Assembly: GCA_039881045.1 (NCBI GenBank)
Contig: JAYWVB010000055.1
Location: 144,262 to 208,261, forward strand
Length of the DNA: 64,000 nucleotides
Origin: Chaetomium olivaceum
Taxonomy: Eukaryota; Ascomycota; Sordariomycetes; Sordariales; Chaetomiaceae
Reading direction: 5' to 3'
Both the position numbers and the translations under genes were made by a program. Positions 1 to 13,828 of this stretch are shown one piece after another. Under the pieces are notes generated by a model. That model saw only the letters and a list, made by a program, of their open reading frames with translations. It did not search any database and was not told the DNA's origin. Every line of letters begins with the position of its first letter. Position 1 is the stretch's first letter.

Positions 1-3000
1 CCTCGGTCGTTTACTCGGGCACAGTAAAAATACCTGGCATTGTCGAACAGCACCGTGGTTTTGTGGTGTAGCTTTGGTGGCTCGCTGTTGTCGGGAACCC
101 CCGCCGAAGAGTGGTCTGTCTGGTACCGGATGTGGTTGGCTGCCACTGGCGACGGCCTCATTTCGGCCAACGTTTGGTCGACCGTCCCGCATCTTGAGCG
201 AAATCATTACGCAGGTACCAGACGGAGTGGCAAAACGTATTCCGGTATGCAACCAACTTCGACAGAGGAATATGCAATAACCCCGCTCAATGCCTTTGCA
301 CAGGTGGGGAAGGACAATACCGTTGTGTCTGTCCTCCAGGTTATCACGGCTGTGGAAGAGGGCGCAGATCCGTTACCCCGCCCCAAAGCTTAACAGTCTG
401 GTCGTGATGGGGCAGCGAAGCCAAGCGGTGACAAATGACATGGACGTGTCGTCAACTACCCGGTCTTCGACGGAGCATCTCGAAGGTTTCCATGTTAGGA
501 AGTGCTTGCTCGACCAACCATCAATGATCATCAGCGGCCGCCGTTGCAGCCGGCCGACCGTCCCGTCCGCAAACTGTGGCCGGGCGTCGTGCCGTCTCCT
601 GCTCATCTTGCGAGCAGCTACCGCGGTAGTATCGCCTACTTCCCTCTGAAACCGCGGGGAAACGGTCGGCTTGGCCCCAGAGTCCGGGGAAAGGCTTGAT
701 CGGAAAATAAGGCAGATTAAAAAAACGTGCGCCGTCATTAACTGCGGAATGGAACGCCGCCGTCCCCTCTGATTGGGAGATCTCTCGAGAGCCATCTTGG
801 AGATGCAGCTTAACACGGACGACGTTGTGATGTTGCGACGTCGAATACAGCCTGTTACTCATCAGCCTGCTTTGGCCCTGACCGGGATGACAGGATCGAG
901 GGTCACTTACACCAAGAGCCGGGAATGCGGAGAGGCATTCTGGCGTTCTCCAGGTCATTTATGCAATTGCCGGCTGATCTTGCCCACTCCCAGTACAGGC
1001 TGGCGTTGGGTCCAGTGCGGCCATGCCATGTTCGTCGAAACTCTCCGGGGACGGGGCGGCGCCAGGAATCTTCTCTGCATGGTAACCAGAGATGATCTTC
1101 AATAGACTAGACATGTCGGGACAAGGCGCTCGGAATCAGAGATCCCAGTATCCCAATCCGTCCAACGTTCCTTCAAGCCATGGAATGCCTCTACACGAAC
1201 ATTGTCCACATGTGCTTCGCATCCCATTCGCCATGCCGACCGTTTCTGTAAGCCGTATGGAAGACGGAGTGAGAGTTGACCAAGAGCCGGTTACGACGGG
1301 TTTGCACCACTAATGCCAGTCGATGTTCGCCAGTGCTTTGGAGGCGAGAAGCCGCGGACCAAAGCAGGGCAGTTACGGAAGCCAGCATACGCTGACATTT
1401 GCGCATCCCCGCCTTGAAGCGTCCACAACGGTTCCTGCGTAACCCCTCCCTCCCTCTTTACACACCCCACCTACCCAGAGGAAGGAGTGGTATTCGTAAG
1501 ACTGCCATGCCCCAAGTCGAGGAAGCGCCGTGAGGTTTTGGGGCCAAGGAAGCGGCAATCTCCGCGGCTATCGTTCCTCGAACTGGTTTAGGCGGGCGAA
1601 AGGGTGAGCGGTGCCGCCGGTGCATCTCAGGGCGAGCCGCGCTGAGCCCTGGACCGCTCTGCGCCCCCCCGTGCACCCAACCACGGACCAGGTTAGGTGT
1701 GGTGCGGGCTGCAGCGGCACGGTCTTGGAATTGAGTTGACAAGAATATCTCTGCATGTCTTCTGCGAGTGCACAGAAGTTGTGCAGATCAGGTTCGAATG
1801 GTGGCTGGTGTTAAACTCGTGTCACGTCGATGATCACCGGCTGCCCGCTTTTCTCCAGGGGATGAGGCCGGCTTGCAGGGTGTCTTGATGCAACTTTGTT
1901 TGGCAAACAGTTGAGGAGCGAGATGCGCCTCACCTCACCTCACCTGGATCGGTCCCAGGCCAAAACGGAATGCGAGGAGGTCCCGGGGGGGGGAGAAGCC
2001 CGGCCCTCCAGCCTTGCGCCATAACAACCGGCATCGTCACCGTCGACCAGTAGGGCAAGCCGGGCCGACTTGATTAAGAATCGGAAAAATGGTCGCGCTC
2101 AGGTGTAGTGAGTATGACGGTACGGAGTACACTCCTTCGTAGACAGGATGAAAGCGGCGCGCTCTGCGGCATGTCTCATCTGGCACGATGTCACTGGAGG
2201 GGTGGAGAGGGGCGTGAGTGTGCAACAAGATCCCTGCCCGAATAGGGTTCGCATCTCAAAGTCCGCACCGGGCGATCGAAGGGGCCTGCAGAATGGTGGG
2301 TTGGATTTTGTCCGTTGGCGTTGACCATCGGACCCAGCCACGGCAGATCGAAACGGTTCCGACTGCCGGAATATTGTCGAGCGCGATCCGGAGCGGGAAT
2401 CTCGCGCCCCAGTCCCGGACTGCGAGATTGAAGGCCTGTTGCAGCAGTGTCCGACCCGTTGATATGAGACATTTCGAGACGGATACATGAACCTGGAACC
2501 CGACAACCAAGGACGGCACGGTAACGAGGGCAGCATCGATCCGGTCGAGGTACATAGACCTAGGACGAGTTGAACTTTCAGTCGTGAGCCGACGAGTCCG
2601 GCATGTCCAAGAATCCAGATGCAACGCCCGCGTGGGCTGCAGCAAGGGAGTTTAGGTTGGTTGCAACTCTGGGGAGGAGAGGGAAAAGGGTGCGGAAGAA
2701 GCTCCTTCGAGTGGGACTGGCTCACTGGATTCACTGCACTGGCACAATGGGTCCCTGGGGAAAGCGGCAGGCTGCCACTGGCGAGAGGAGCCGACACAGC
2801 ACCACGGTACCGAGAAGCGCGAGAGGTGAAGGTGCGAGGGGTGCAAACGAAACAATTGGCAAGCGCGAGGTCTGATGAGACGATCGAGACCCACATGGTT
2901 CGATCACACCGCCAGGGTCCCTGTTGTGGACTTGTGGACTTGTGGCCTGCCACGCCTGCCTGAGGATTGAGGTGCCTGCCGGATCACGCACTGACCAAGG

Positions 3001-5828
3001 CGACGGAGTGGGCAGTCCGGCCCCAACGCCATTGCCTAAAACAGTAAGAGCGAAGCTTGACAGGAAGAGCCAAGGCAGTTGCTGCAGGGGCCATCCTCTT
3101 CACCACCACTTCACCACCTTCCGTCCTCCACGGTAAGGCACCAGATTCAATGCTCCGGCGTTGCACCTCACGATGCACATTTCGATTGAGCCCGTGGCGC
3201 CCGGTACTTTCCATTTTTCCAGGTATTGTATCATGGAATGGGTTGAAGACCGAACCGACGAAACAACACGCGCGTCTATCCCAGTCTTTTCTCTCAGAGC
3301 ATGGAAGTTCAGTCAGACCTTCCTTTCTAGGTTTGCAAAATACCTTGATGCCCCCGAGATTCGAGTATAACCTTAAGAAATGCGCCCCGTACTCAACGCC
3401 CCCGGTGGCCCGGTGGGACTGCCTGTCACAGCCGAACCTTACAAGTAGGCCTGCAACGTCACCGCGCGACCCCCGAGCACCGGTACCGAAGAGACGTCGT
3501 GGTGCCTGACCCGCCTATCGGGGTCATTATTTGCGAGCCGAGACGAAATGGGCGAGTCCGCGGCAGAGGATTCGACGCTCAACAAGCAACAAGAGATGTT
3601 CAAAGGAAACCCGCAGCGAGATGCTGCAGGCGGGCGTGCGAGTACCCGGCCTCCCTTGGCTATTTCTGCCGTATCCCGTTTTTCGCGCACTCGCAATACT
3701 CCCATTCCAGGCTCTCCTGCGCTTCCCCTTGGCCCATGACCTGGTTGAGCGGTCTGGTGGTTCAGATTCAATATACGCTTCATTCGGCTAAATTACCTGC
3801 GTCCTTGTTGAATTGGAGGCGAGCTGCCTTCCCCATGGGACAAGTCCGATACTCAGAGCCTCGCATCTCTTGGCTCAGTCGACAGAAACCCCGACTTGTC
3901 CGAGCCGCCGCAGCTGTCCGCTGGCTGCTGCCATTGAGTGGCCCTGCTCAATTTAACTCTCGGGTTTGGTGTGTCTGGCACGCCAGGGGTCGACCCCTCT
4001 GGAGGGTGCCACGGTCCGGCAAACGTCAAGTGTCAAAATCGAGCCACCAGAAGCTGGGCGGGCTCCCGAGATTGGCGGACGAACCATGTGCGACGAACCT
4101 TCAGTCTGGGAATGACACCGGTGCAGCTCGTCCATGACCGGCACATCGTCCCCACCGGCTCAATTCATCACGGCACCATGCACAATGGCGCCGGGTGTCG
4201 TTGAGAGAATAAAGAACGTGCCGTGATTTAAGTCTTCGCTAGCTAATCCTTTACCGGAGAGAGCTGGACGCTGCCGAGCGGACGAAAACACCCAGTAGCC
4301 GGTGACGGAGTGCCTCGCTTGTGTCAACCACCTGCCTTCTTGAGAAGACAATCGCGCATCTCGAGGGCTCAGCCCATCAAAGCCGACTTCACCGAGCACC
4401 ATCAAGCTTTCGTTAAGCCGTATCTAACATGGCATTATCTCGCGTTATGGCGCCGATCCGTGCATTGCGGTAGATGCGCTGGGTGCCAACTTCAGTCAGT
4501 TTCCACTTGTCTTTGTCCATGCCGTCAATCTGAGGGACCAGGTCAGCCGCCAGTTGTGGGCCTAGTGAACACATCCCCAGTGCGTCAAGGCCTTCTTTGG
4601 TGGAACAAGCAGACGCCAACCCTAGAGCGTCTTGAGGAGTCTCGACGCGATGCATTGGTCAACCAACAAGAGCACCAGCATGAGGGGCCGGTCGGCTCCG
4701 GGTTCCTGCTGCTGCACAGCGGCCTCTCTTTGACGGTCGCCATTAGGGCCTAGGCGCGTGGTGATGAGATGTCGCCGCCGGCAGACCGTCATGGAAACTA
4801 GGTTGATCACATCGGAACAAGAAGCCGGCACAGTGCAGTGAGGAGTTCAGCCACCCAATTGAGCTGGTTGGTGCCGTCAACGGGCTAGCCAGGCCGTGGC
4901 CATTGTTTGTCCATTCCAGGGTTGCATTCCGCCCGGCTGGAGATGGGTCGATGAACTGCGAGGCGAGAAGAAGTACCAGCGACCTCCTACGACTGTCCGG
5001 CCTAATCCAAGGTCCCTGTGGGGCGTGGCGAGCGAGTGGTCGCAGTATCGACTGCGGTAACCAAACTTCCTCTTTACAACTATCGGATTTGGCTCAGGGG
5101 CCAGGAAGCGTCTTGATGCTTTTGCTGGGAAGGGTTTCCCACCGCCGGTCGACGGGGGCTGGGGATCGTCTCGGGCTTCTGGCCAGATGCCTGTTCATCT
5201 ACGAAGGCTTCATCTGTAGATGAAGAAAGCCCAGCACGTTCTGCTGTATTGATAGGTTTTGATTGTCGATGCAAATTAAGCCAATGTCCGTGTTCCTGGT
5301 TGGCGAGGCATAGGCGGTGCGGGTAATCGGCCATGCCGCCCGTGTAAGACACAGTTTGGTGCCAACATGCCTCGACGCAAGGAAGGATGGGCTACGATCC
5401 GCGGTTGGCCATGTATCAAGTCATGAAGATCAGCACTGTCGAAAGATTGTAAAGTAGGCAAATATCCAGGCCGTTATTTGTATAATACGTGCTGTCTAGG
5501 CGCAATTCCAGCATCGTACGGTTCGTGCCCAACTCGTTTCGTCCCTGGACGTTTGGGGGACAAAGGAGGCATTTGGTCAGATGAAACGCGATATTACCTC
5601 GCTCGTTGCCGCCTGGACTAGATGAAGGCGTCTGCTACTTTGTGTCTTCCTTTTATACGTGTCTATCCCCGGTTTACTTGCGTTCTTGAAGCCTTGTCAC
5701 AACTGTAGGGCAGGCTCCGGAGATTTAGGGGGAGGGGGGGTAGACGATGATGTTGGACAGCATGGAGGTCTTCGTTGGCTGTCACATTGATGACTGGGGG
5801 ATGATGGACATTGGTCGATGACGAACGT
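1..5828. other. Gene-free stretch, nothing recognised
   Basis: No reading frame here gives a recognisable protein family. Open frames on both strands overlap one another and have arbitrary composition (Arg/Ser/Cys/Trp-rich), as expected for non-coding GC-rich DNA. The longest, 2099-2953 on the minus strand, has no domain-like pattern and no convincing intron structure. I also saw no tRNA, no rRNA and no transposase or reverse transcriptase motif. The last few hundred bases are presumably the 3' flank of the minus-strand transporter gene that follows. Confidence 0.5.
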
Positions 5829-8504
5829 TTAAGCCTTGTGGCTATCGATGTCGAGCGACGAACAACCTTCACGTGGCGCGAAAACGCCTCCGACGTCTTC
5901 GAGACTACTCGAAAGCCGATCGACAGCAAGCACGTCCGAGGCAACAGCGCCGACAATGAAAGCATCTACCACTCTACACACTCTCCTCGCGAGTGTAGCG
6001 TGCTCAACCGCCGCCATCACAGCTCCCGTCCGACTCTCCCCCGAGCTCAGCAAGCTCCTCGTCGCTCCGTCCACCAACACCACCACCACCGGCGGCGGCA
6101 CCCGATCCTTCGTCCTTCTTCCTCCCAACCCGCTCCGTCTCCTCCCCCGACTCTCCACTAAGCACATTGCCGCCTTCACCATCATCCAACACCCCCCACC
6201 ACCCACCGGCCCCCCAAACGAACCCCCCACACTCTCCATCGTGAACGGGCTCGCCGTCGGCCCATCCAACACCGCCAACTCCTCCGGCCTCAGCCACCGC
6301 GGCAACAACAGCGCCCTCACAGGAATCAGCGCAAAAATAACCACCGGAAACCCGACGGCCGCCACCGTCTGCGTAATAGCAAACGTCGCCGCAAACCCGA
6401 CCAGCTCCACCCCAACAAACGCCCACACCGCACCCCTCCTCCTCACCCTCCCCTCCCCCATCGCCATCACCATTACTATTACCAAGCAGCGGATGCCCGC
6501 CCTCGTCAACATGCGATCCCTCATCAGAAACAACATCTTCGCGGTAATCCCGTTCCCGGCCAGCGCCTGGAACCCCATGATGAAGAACAGCCCCGCCAAC
6601 ACGCCCTGCGGGATCAGGTGCAGCACGGTCAGCAGCGGCCCACACATGGCGACGAGGGTCAGCAGGCCCTGCGCGAGGTTGGAGACGCGCTGCTCGACGA
6701 CCGACGTGGCGCGGAATGTGAAGCCTCCGCCTCCGCCTCCGCCGGCGCCCGGGATGTGCTGTTAGGGGGGTCGGGTTGTTGTTTTGGTCAGTCGAGGTGG
6801 TGGAGGGAGAGGAGGGCACGACGACTTCGGTGACGCAGAGGGATTCGGTGTGGAAGGGGGCTTGCGGGATGAGGCCGTTGGGGAAGGGCAGGCCGAGGAG
6901 GCCGGCGATGCCCGTGGTTAGGCCGAGGAGGAAGAGGTCCCAGTGGAAGCCGGCGGGTTTGCGGAGGGGGAATTCGGTGCCTTGGGCGATTAGGGAGGAG
7001 ACTGTGGTTGTGTTAGAGAGAGAGGCGTGGATGAATGGATGGATGGATGGATGGATGGATGGAAAAATGTAAAGGGGGGGGGACGAACCGTTGTGGTCGA
7101 ACCAGAAGAGGATAGTCAACAAGACGGCGAAGGGAATGGCGATGAAGATGTCGCCGACTGGGATGTCCCAGAAATGGACGAACCAGCCGCGCTCCGCCAC
7201 GGTCGGCATGAAGGCGATCCCCGTTGGCAGAGTCTCGAGCGGGATGTGCTTCATCTTTCCCATATGGGCGAAGCCGGTGAAGAAGACGACGGTCAGTGGG
7301 TGCCGTAGTCCTTGAGGAAGACGCGCACGGGGTGCTTGAACAGGCTGCTCTGGCCGAGCTCGCCGCAGATGTAGGCGATGGCAAAAACGAGCAGGGCCAC
7401 GACGACGGACAGATAAAAGGGCTCTTCGTCGCCGAGCGTCTCGAGAATCTGGATCCCCTTCTGAAGGTAGATGAAGGCGACATAGAAGCCAAAGATGTCG
7501 CAGGGGAAGCGCGTCACATAGCGCAGCCAGTTGCACGAGTTGGTGACAGCCAGGACCCAATGAAAGATGAGGGACCATCTGAAAACAGTCAGTACCTCTC
7601 TCATGCGCAACTCTGGTTGTAAGTTGCGAGTGACTCACATCCCAATCCAGCACATGAAAGCCAGGTAGTTCGTACCAGTCGGCATCATGATGTCGTAGAC
7701 GGTACTTCGGCGGGTCAGTTCACCACCCAGAAACCAACCAAGTCCAGGAGGGGGAAACATACTAGTTAAACACGGTAATCGGCCCCGTCACACCGACAAT
7801 AACCAGCGGCTGACAAGCAAGCACAGAAAACACGACGGCGCCGAGGACCGACGCCAGCACACCTCGTTGACGCCGTACTGCATGCCCGTCTTGTTGAACA
7901 TGTCCAGCGAGAACGCCAGCGCCGGCAAGATGCTACACGACGGAGACATCCACGATTAGCTCTCAGCCTGTAACCCAACCCGCCTCATGGTAAAAAAAAG
8001 GAGGAGATACACATCACAACAACAACAACAACTCAACCCAAAACAAGAAAGAGAAAAAAAGAAAAAAAAAAGAACGGACTTCGCAAAAAACATATACACC
8101 GTCGCCGGCACGACGCGATAATTCCAGGCATCCGCCCAGTCGCTCGCATAGTAGGGCGCCCGTTTGCGCACATCATTGACCATGCCGCGAAAGAGGTGGA
8201 TCTTCCACCAGGGGTCGTGCCGCGGCGCGCGGTGGTGCCGTTCCGGGGCCGGGTCCGAGCCCGGTCCGGCGGCGGCAGCTGAGGCGGGATCATGCATTGG
8301 GCTACGGTCCTGGTGGTGGTGAGATCAGGGTGAGGGTGGCGGGTTGAGCCGGAGGCGGGCGAGCGCACCCAGTCGCGGATGCGGAGGCCGGTGCTGGTTT
8401 TGGGATGTTGTTGGTCCTGCTGGTGGTGGTGGTGGTGGGGGAGGCCGTCTCCGGTCCGGGGATGGAGCCGCCGCGGTGGGTTTCTCGGACGTTGAGGCGG
8501 CCAT
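5829..8504 (-). CDS. BOR1-type bicarbonate/borate transporter family protein (frame-interrupted)
   Basis: This is a polytopic plasma-membrane anion exchanger of the HCO3-/SLC4 family; fungal BOR1 members export borate. Conserved blocks in order are FRGMVNDVRKRAPYYASDW, a block ending MQYGVNEV, GPITVFNYTVYDIM, the stretch ending KDYGT, FFTGFAHMGKMKHIPLETL, GLLGLPFPNGLIPQAPFH, IPQGVLAGLFFIMGFQAL and a C-terminal LDGPTASPFTMESVGG. Introns read at 7933-8079, 7705-7762, 7002-7088 and just below 7638. The intron at 7002-7088 holds a TGGA repeat. Two single-base losses break the frame, at about 7298-7300 (a C run on the coding strand) and about 7860. The N-terminus (from 8504, through a His/Pro-rich tract) and the junction near 6770-6840 are also uncertain, by intron or indel. 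Which frame closes the C-terminus is not proven; 5829 is the stop of the frame carrying the last conserved block. Confidence 0.85.
7028..7063. repeat. TGGA tetranucleotide microsatellite
   Basis: About eight GGAT/TGGA units lie inside an intron of the BOR1-type gene. A shorter ATCC run occurs at about 13720-13740 in intergenic DNA. Such repeats are common, expected to be length-variable, and carry no coding meaning here. Confidence 0.85.
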
Positions 8505-9543
8505 GACGTTTGCGGTGGGTGTGCTGTTGATCTCCGGTTTTTTACTTTCTGAGTCCGACGCGGTTCATCATCGATCTTCTTTCGTTTGGTGATATCCGTC
8601 CTGTGGATGAAAATGTTTGACGGGCCTCAATGGATGGGAGGGGAGTTGAGAAAACACAAAAAAGTAAAACAAGGTTATCATCTTCGGAAAGAAATGCAAG
8701 ATCGGATGGACCCCGTCGCTTCCCGGCAACGGCGAGGAAGAACGGGCGGAACAGGGGTGAGTGGACCCACAACGGGAACGGGACTGAGTGCAAAAGGCGG
8801 GCATGGCGCCAGGCTAACACGCCCGCCAGGGACAATGTGCAGATCTGGTGCCGGTTTTCCGGTGTGTGAGGGATAACAAAGGGCTGGCTTGGATGAGTAT
8901 GGTAAGAGTAATACCAAAGACTAGAATAGAATAGAGACTCTTGAAATCAATGGATTGCCCCTGACCTCCAAGCCTTTTCTTCAATAATGGTCCGTTCCGA
9001 TGATCACTCCTAAAGCCGGCTCCGGCCCGGCCCGGGGCGGACTTGTCCATGATTGGTGTCGTATAAGTCGAGTCGAGTCGAGTCGGACAACATCCCCCAA
9101 GTAACACATATATACTCTACACAATACATACAAACAAGAACTCGGCGCCAACGATAGTTATCGTACAACACACTTGCTGATGCAACTAGTCTATGCACAT
9201 CCCGCACTGCCTGCCCCCGGCCGTCGCTTGCCCTTGCTGTTGCTGCTGTTGCTAACGGGAGAAACAAGAGAGGAGGGAAAACAAAAAAAAACAAAGGCCT
9301 TCCTTCTAGCAGCTTGCTCTTCTTTCCTTTCCCCTCCCCGCTGCAATACGCCGTACCACCTATTGATACAAACATGTATACGAGTTGAGTATTTTTATGA
9401 AGGACAGGGGGCCAGGAATCAGGGATCCGCCTGGCCTGACCGACCGCAGCACGGGTTTTTGTGCCTCTCTTCGTGACCTATTGGCTCTCTTTCATCCCCT
9501 ATTGGCTCTCTTTCATCCCCTCTCGCCTCTCGCCTCTCACTTC
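8505..9543. other. Intergenic region between two minus-strand genes
   Basis: This is the 5' flank of the BOR1-type gene and the 3' flank of the m-AAA protease gene. It contains an exact 21-bp tandem duplication (9478-9498 and 9499-9519; unit begins CTATTGGCTC) just past the protease stop codon, probably within its 3' UTR, followed by CTCTCGCC-like short repeats. No coding sequence was seen. Confidence 0.6.
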
Positions 9544-12325
9544 TCACCTCTCACCGTCGGTGGTCGGCTTCTTCTCATCAAACAGCGCCGGCTGCGTCTC
9601 ATCCGGCGTGTCGGTGTTCTCGGTGGGGAACGGGGGCGGGGCGCTCTTCTCGCCGTGGCGGTTATCAAAGAACTTGGCAAACTCCTCCTTCTCGGGCCAC
9701 TCGCGGGGTCCCAGCAGGCGGACAAGGTCGTCGCGAGTCAGCATCTCCTTGCGCAGCAGCTCCTCGGCCACAATGCCAATCTCCTTCTTGCGCGCAATCA
9801 ACAAATCCTTGCACTGCTTGTAGGCCTCGTCGACAATACGGCGCACCTCGGCGTCGATGGCCTGGGCGGTCGACTCGGCGAAGGGCTTGTGCAGCTGGTT
9901 CTGGTCGTTCTCGAAGTGCAGCGGGCCCAGCTTGTCCGACATGCCCCACTGGGTGACCATGGTGGTGGCCATGCGGGTGACCTTCTTGAAGTCGTCGCTG
10001 GCGCCCGTGGTGACGGTGGGGAAGTGCAGCTCCTCCGACACACGCCCGCCCAGCGTCATGGCCATACGGTCCATTAGCTGGTTGGTGTTCATCAGGTAGG
10101 CGTCGCCCGCGGGCAGGTACTGCGCGTACCCCAGCGCGCCCTGCCCGCGCGGGATTATGGACACCTTGAGCAGCGGGTCCGCCCACCGGAAGAACCAGCC
10201 GCAGATGGCGTGCCCGGCCTCGTGGTAGGCCACTGTCCGCTTCTCCTCGGGGCTGAGCACGAGCGACTTGCGCTCGAGACCGCCGACGACGCGCTCGATC
10301 GCCTGCTCGAAATGGATCATCTCGACGCTGGCCGCGTTGGCTCTGGCGGCTAGGGGGTCGTTAGTATCTCAATGAAGTATAAGAACGGAAGTAAAGGAGA
10401 ACTCAAAACATACCAATAAGCGCAGCTTCGTTGACGGCGTTGGCAATGTCGGCGCCAGCGAAGCCTGGTGTCAGAGCAGCGAGACGGCCCGTCAGGTAGT
10501 CCATGTCCTCCTTGGTCAGAATCTTCTGCAGATGCACCTTGAAGATGGACTTGCGGCCCTTCATGGTCGGCCTGTCGATGTGGATGTGCCTGTCAAAGCG
10601 CCCGGGTCGCATCAAAGCCTTATCCAGAATATCCGGCCTGTTGGTGCCGGCAAGGACCACGACCTGCTCCGAGGTGTTGAAGCCGTCCATCTCCGTAAGG
10701 ATCTGGTTCAGCGTGGCCTCGCGCTCATCGTTGCCGCCGCCCTTGAAACCGCCGCCGTCGGCACGGGACTTGCCCACCGCATCGATCTCGTCGATGAAGA
10801 TGATGCAGGGCGCGTTCTTGCGCGCCGTGGCGAAGAGGTCCCGAACACGGGAAGCACCCACACCGACAAACATCTCGACGAACTCAGAACCGCTGACGCT
10901 GTAGAAGGGCACCTGCGACTCGCCGGCCGTCGCCTTGGCGAGGAGAGTTTTACCGGTACCGGGGGGGCCGGACAGGATTGCACCGCGGGGGATCTTGGCA
11001 CCTAGCCTCTGGAACCGCTCGGGCGTCCTAAGGAAGCTGACAAACTCCATAATCTCGGTCTTGGCCTCGTCCATGCCCGCCACGTCGGCGAACTTAACCT
11101 TGACCGCGGAGTCGTGATTGAACATCTTCGCTTTGCTCTTCCCGAAACCAAACATGTTGCTGGAGCCCCCACCCACGCCGCCAGCGCGACGCGACACCCA
11201 GGCAAGCAGACCGACAATCAGGATAGTCGGCCCGAACGCCATCAGGAGGTTAGCTGCCATGCCTTCCCGGGCATAGCTCACCGGTATCCTCTCGGTGCTC
11301 GGCACGCCAAGTTCCTGCTGGGCTTCATCTAGCCTCCGCTCAAAGGCGTCGATAGAACCGATAGAGAAGTAGTAGACAAAGTTGGGGTTGGCGGCCTGGG
11401 AGTCGGGGTACATGTTCCGCACGGCATCGCGGTTGAGCTCGACCCGCACGCGGCCGTCCACGACGACGAGCTTCTCCACCAGGCCCCTGTCCAGGAAGTT
11501 CTTGCGCAGCTCCTGCCAGGTGATCTCGCGAGACGATTCCGAGGAGAAAAACATGACGTAGAAGGGGTACATCAGGACCGCCATGACAACCCACGTCACC
11601 GGGTCGGATGTGTCGAAGCGGCGCGGCGGTGGTGTCTGGTTGGCCCCCCCTTGCTTCTTTTGCCCTTTCTGGCCTGGTTGTCTCTTCTTTTGTTGTTGCT
11701 GCTGTTTTCGCTGCTGCTCTTGCTGTGGACGTTGTTGCTCCTCCCCTTCCGGCTGTTGTTGCGCATTATCCGAATCTTCCTCCTTTTCCTCCCCCGGCTT
11801 GTTCGAGGTAAAGTCCAGCGCCTTCTTTTGCTGAGCATCGAGCTCCGAGGCCATCTTGTACGCGATCCGGGGAACCTTGAGAGCATCCATCATGCCGAGC
11901 TGCCCGGTCATCTTGCGTCGCAGAATCGTCCGAAGCTCCTCCGGAACACCCATCTCCTTGAACTCGTCGAATATCTCCTGTATTTCAGTCCGTTGGCTCT
12001 CCGACGGAAAAGCCGCCACAAGCCGGTCGAGCTCCTCCAGTTCTTCCTTGTTCAGGCGCACAAACCCCGGGGCGAGTGGCCGTTTGGGCGCGGGGGCTTT
12101 CTGCTTCGCATCGGCGGCATCGTTCCGTTTATTGGGCGTTTGATCTGGAGTCTCGGTCTCATCTTCGGGTTTTGGCGAGTTGGTCGACTTGAATCTGGCG
12201 GCGAGGAGGGTGGTTGTGGCGGGGGTGGCCTGGGGAAAGCGGACGATACCGAATGCCGGTCGCGCTAATGGCCGTAATGGCAGCCTTGAACAGCGCGCCA
12301 GTTGGCGGGCTGAGGTGCGAAACAT
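9544..12325 (-). CDS. Mitochondrial inner-membrane m-AAA protease (AFG3/YTA12 family)
   Basis: This is an ATP-dependent zinc metalloprotease that degrades misfolded inner-membrane proteins and processes some substrates on the matrix side. It has two exons, 10414-12325 and 9544-10349, with an intron at 10350-10413, giving 905 residues. The start at 12325 opens an Arg-rich mitochondrial presequence (MFRTSARQLARCSR), followed by a charged Gln/Lys-rich region and two membrane segments (VTWVVMAVLMYPFYVMFF; LLMAFGPTILIVGLLAWV). The AAA domain has Walker A GPPGTGKT near residue 450, Walker B IIFIDEIDAVG and the second-region RPGRFDRHI. The zinc-binding HEAGH lies near residue 680 in the M41 peptidase domain. 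Length matches filamentous-fungal m-AAA subunits such as Neurospora MAP-1, and the frame is intact. I cannot tell whether it forms homo- or hetero-oligomers. Confidence 0.96.
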
Positions 12326-13828
12326 GGTCGCTGTGGTGGTGAGGAGGAAGGGGGAGGAGGGAGGGGCGGGTGGTTGAGGCGACGTGCGTAGGTTGCGAAG
12401 GCAAAGGTATCTGATGAGATTGCGGGTCCTTCTTTTCGAATCTGGGTCCCCACGTCCCGCTAACAACCAACCTGGAAGTCTCCGAACCACGGCAAGTCAC
12501 TGGAACCTTCTCTTTTCCTTATTGTCTCCGCTCAATCTTCCTTGGACTCGTCTTCCCTGCTTCCGCACTCCCTGGCGATCGCTTTGTCGCCGCCGAAATA
12601 GTCAATGTCCACCGGTGGGATGGTAGGTGGTGTGTGCGTCTCGTGAGTCCGACAAGGCCGAGTCGGAAAATCCAAGCCCTGCAGCAATCCAATGGATGAC
12701 GCCTGGCAAGCGGCGGGAAACCTGCCGCAAGGCCAATGCGCTAGTCCTTGGACGGCTAGCGCAGAGTCACGTGTCTTAAAATCAACCTCTTGCCAGCTGA
12801 CTGATTGCGGGTTTGCTCTCAACTCGCTCGGCCCGGGCAACCCATTGCACCGCGCCGGACATGTTGATGTCTTAACGCCGGCACTGCCAACCTACCCAGG
12901 CAGTCGAGGTTGACGTGCGAGTTTTATTCCGGCATCGGTACAGATCAAGGACTTAGTAAGACAAATTATTATTTGGCCTTAGGCGGGGACTGTAGTATAA
13001 AAGTCAGAAGATATGGGAGAGCAAGAGCAAGAAGGATTGGGTTATTTGGTCGTATGACCGAGAGCAGCCCGGTAGAGGACTGTATTCTGTATCTAACTTA
13101 GACATCAGCCCATTTAAATCTGACTGGAGAACCGAACGACACGCCACCTCTTAGTTCACCTTACCACCAACCCCAGAATAACCCCGCCACGTTTTCTTCC
13201 ATTCCATCCCACCCACCTCCCACCCACACACCAATAAATAGCAGACTCCCCTGAAAGTACTCCCAAGAATAGCTCAACAACTACGCCCTATTTATATACC
13301 GTATTACGCTCTCCGCCTTGTTCCGTCTCATCTCCGAACTGCTTGCATCAAGCTCCAACCCTAACAATGACCATCCCCTGAGTAATCTGGCTTGACATCT
13401 AGCTGGCCAGAAATAAACCATTAGTTGTTGAGTTTCATCTCCTTCAACTGCAATCAGGCCACTCGATCCAGAAAGACAACAGCGGCAATCTTTACAAAGT
13501 ACCCACCAGAGGTATAAGCGAACATGGGAGTAGAGCATGGGACTTGGCTTGCCACAGAGCAAACCTAGGTAACCGAGCACAACCTGTTCAGAACATAAAT
13601 TGGAAGTCGTAAATCCCTATAAAGACATATCATAGAAAAGAAAAAGAAAAAAGAACACAAAAGTCCACCCAAAGTAGACCAGAGATACCGGCGCCCCGCT
13701 GTGACCAAACGTAAACAAATCCATCCATCCATCCATCGATACATACACGCATCCGTCGTCAGCCAGCCTAGTCAATCCCCTCATACATACACACACCCAC
13801 TGCAAACCCCGTTTTCACCTTCACACCT
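12326..13828. other. Intergenic region, promoter side of the m-AAA protease gene
   Basis: No supported gene. 12326-12900 is GC-rich and contains the likely promoter and 5' UTR of the protease gene. 12930-13800 is more AT-rich and ends in an ATCC microsatellite plus CACACC/TTCACACC short repeats close to the regulator's stop codon. No homology was recognised. Confidence 0.5.

Noticed and set aside
2099..2953. 284-codon open frame on the minus strand
   Set aside because: Composition is arbitrary, frames overlap on both strands, and there is no motif or splice pattern; GC-rich non-coding DNA commonly gives such frames.
5836..6765. 309-codon plus-strand frame opposite the BOR1-type gene
   Set aside because: It is the antisense shadow of the conserved transporter C-terminus.
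11651..12268. Plus-strand frame rich in Leu opposite the m-AAA protease
   Set aside because: Antisense of the Gln/Lys-rich linker of the protease; Leu-rich only because of CTG/CTC complements.
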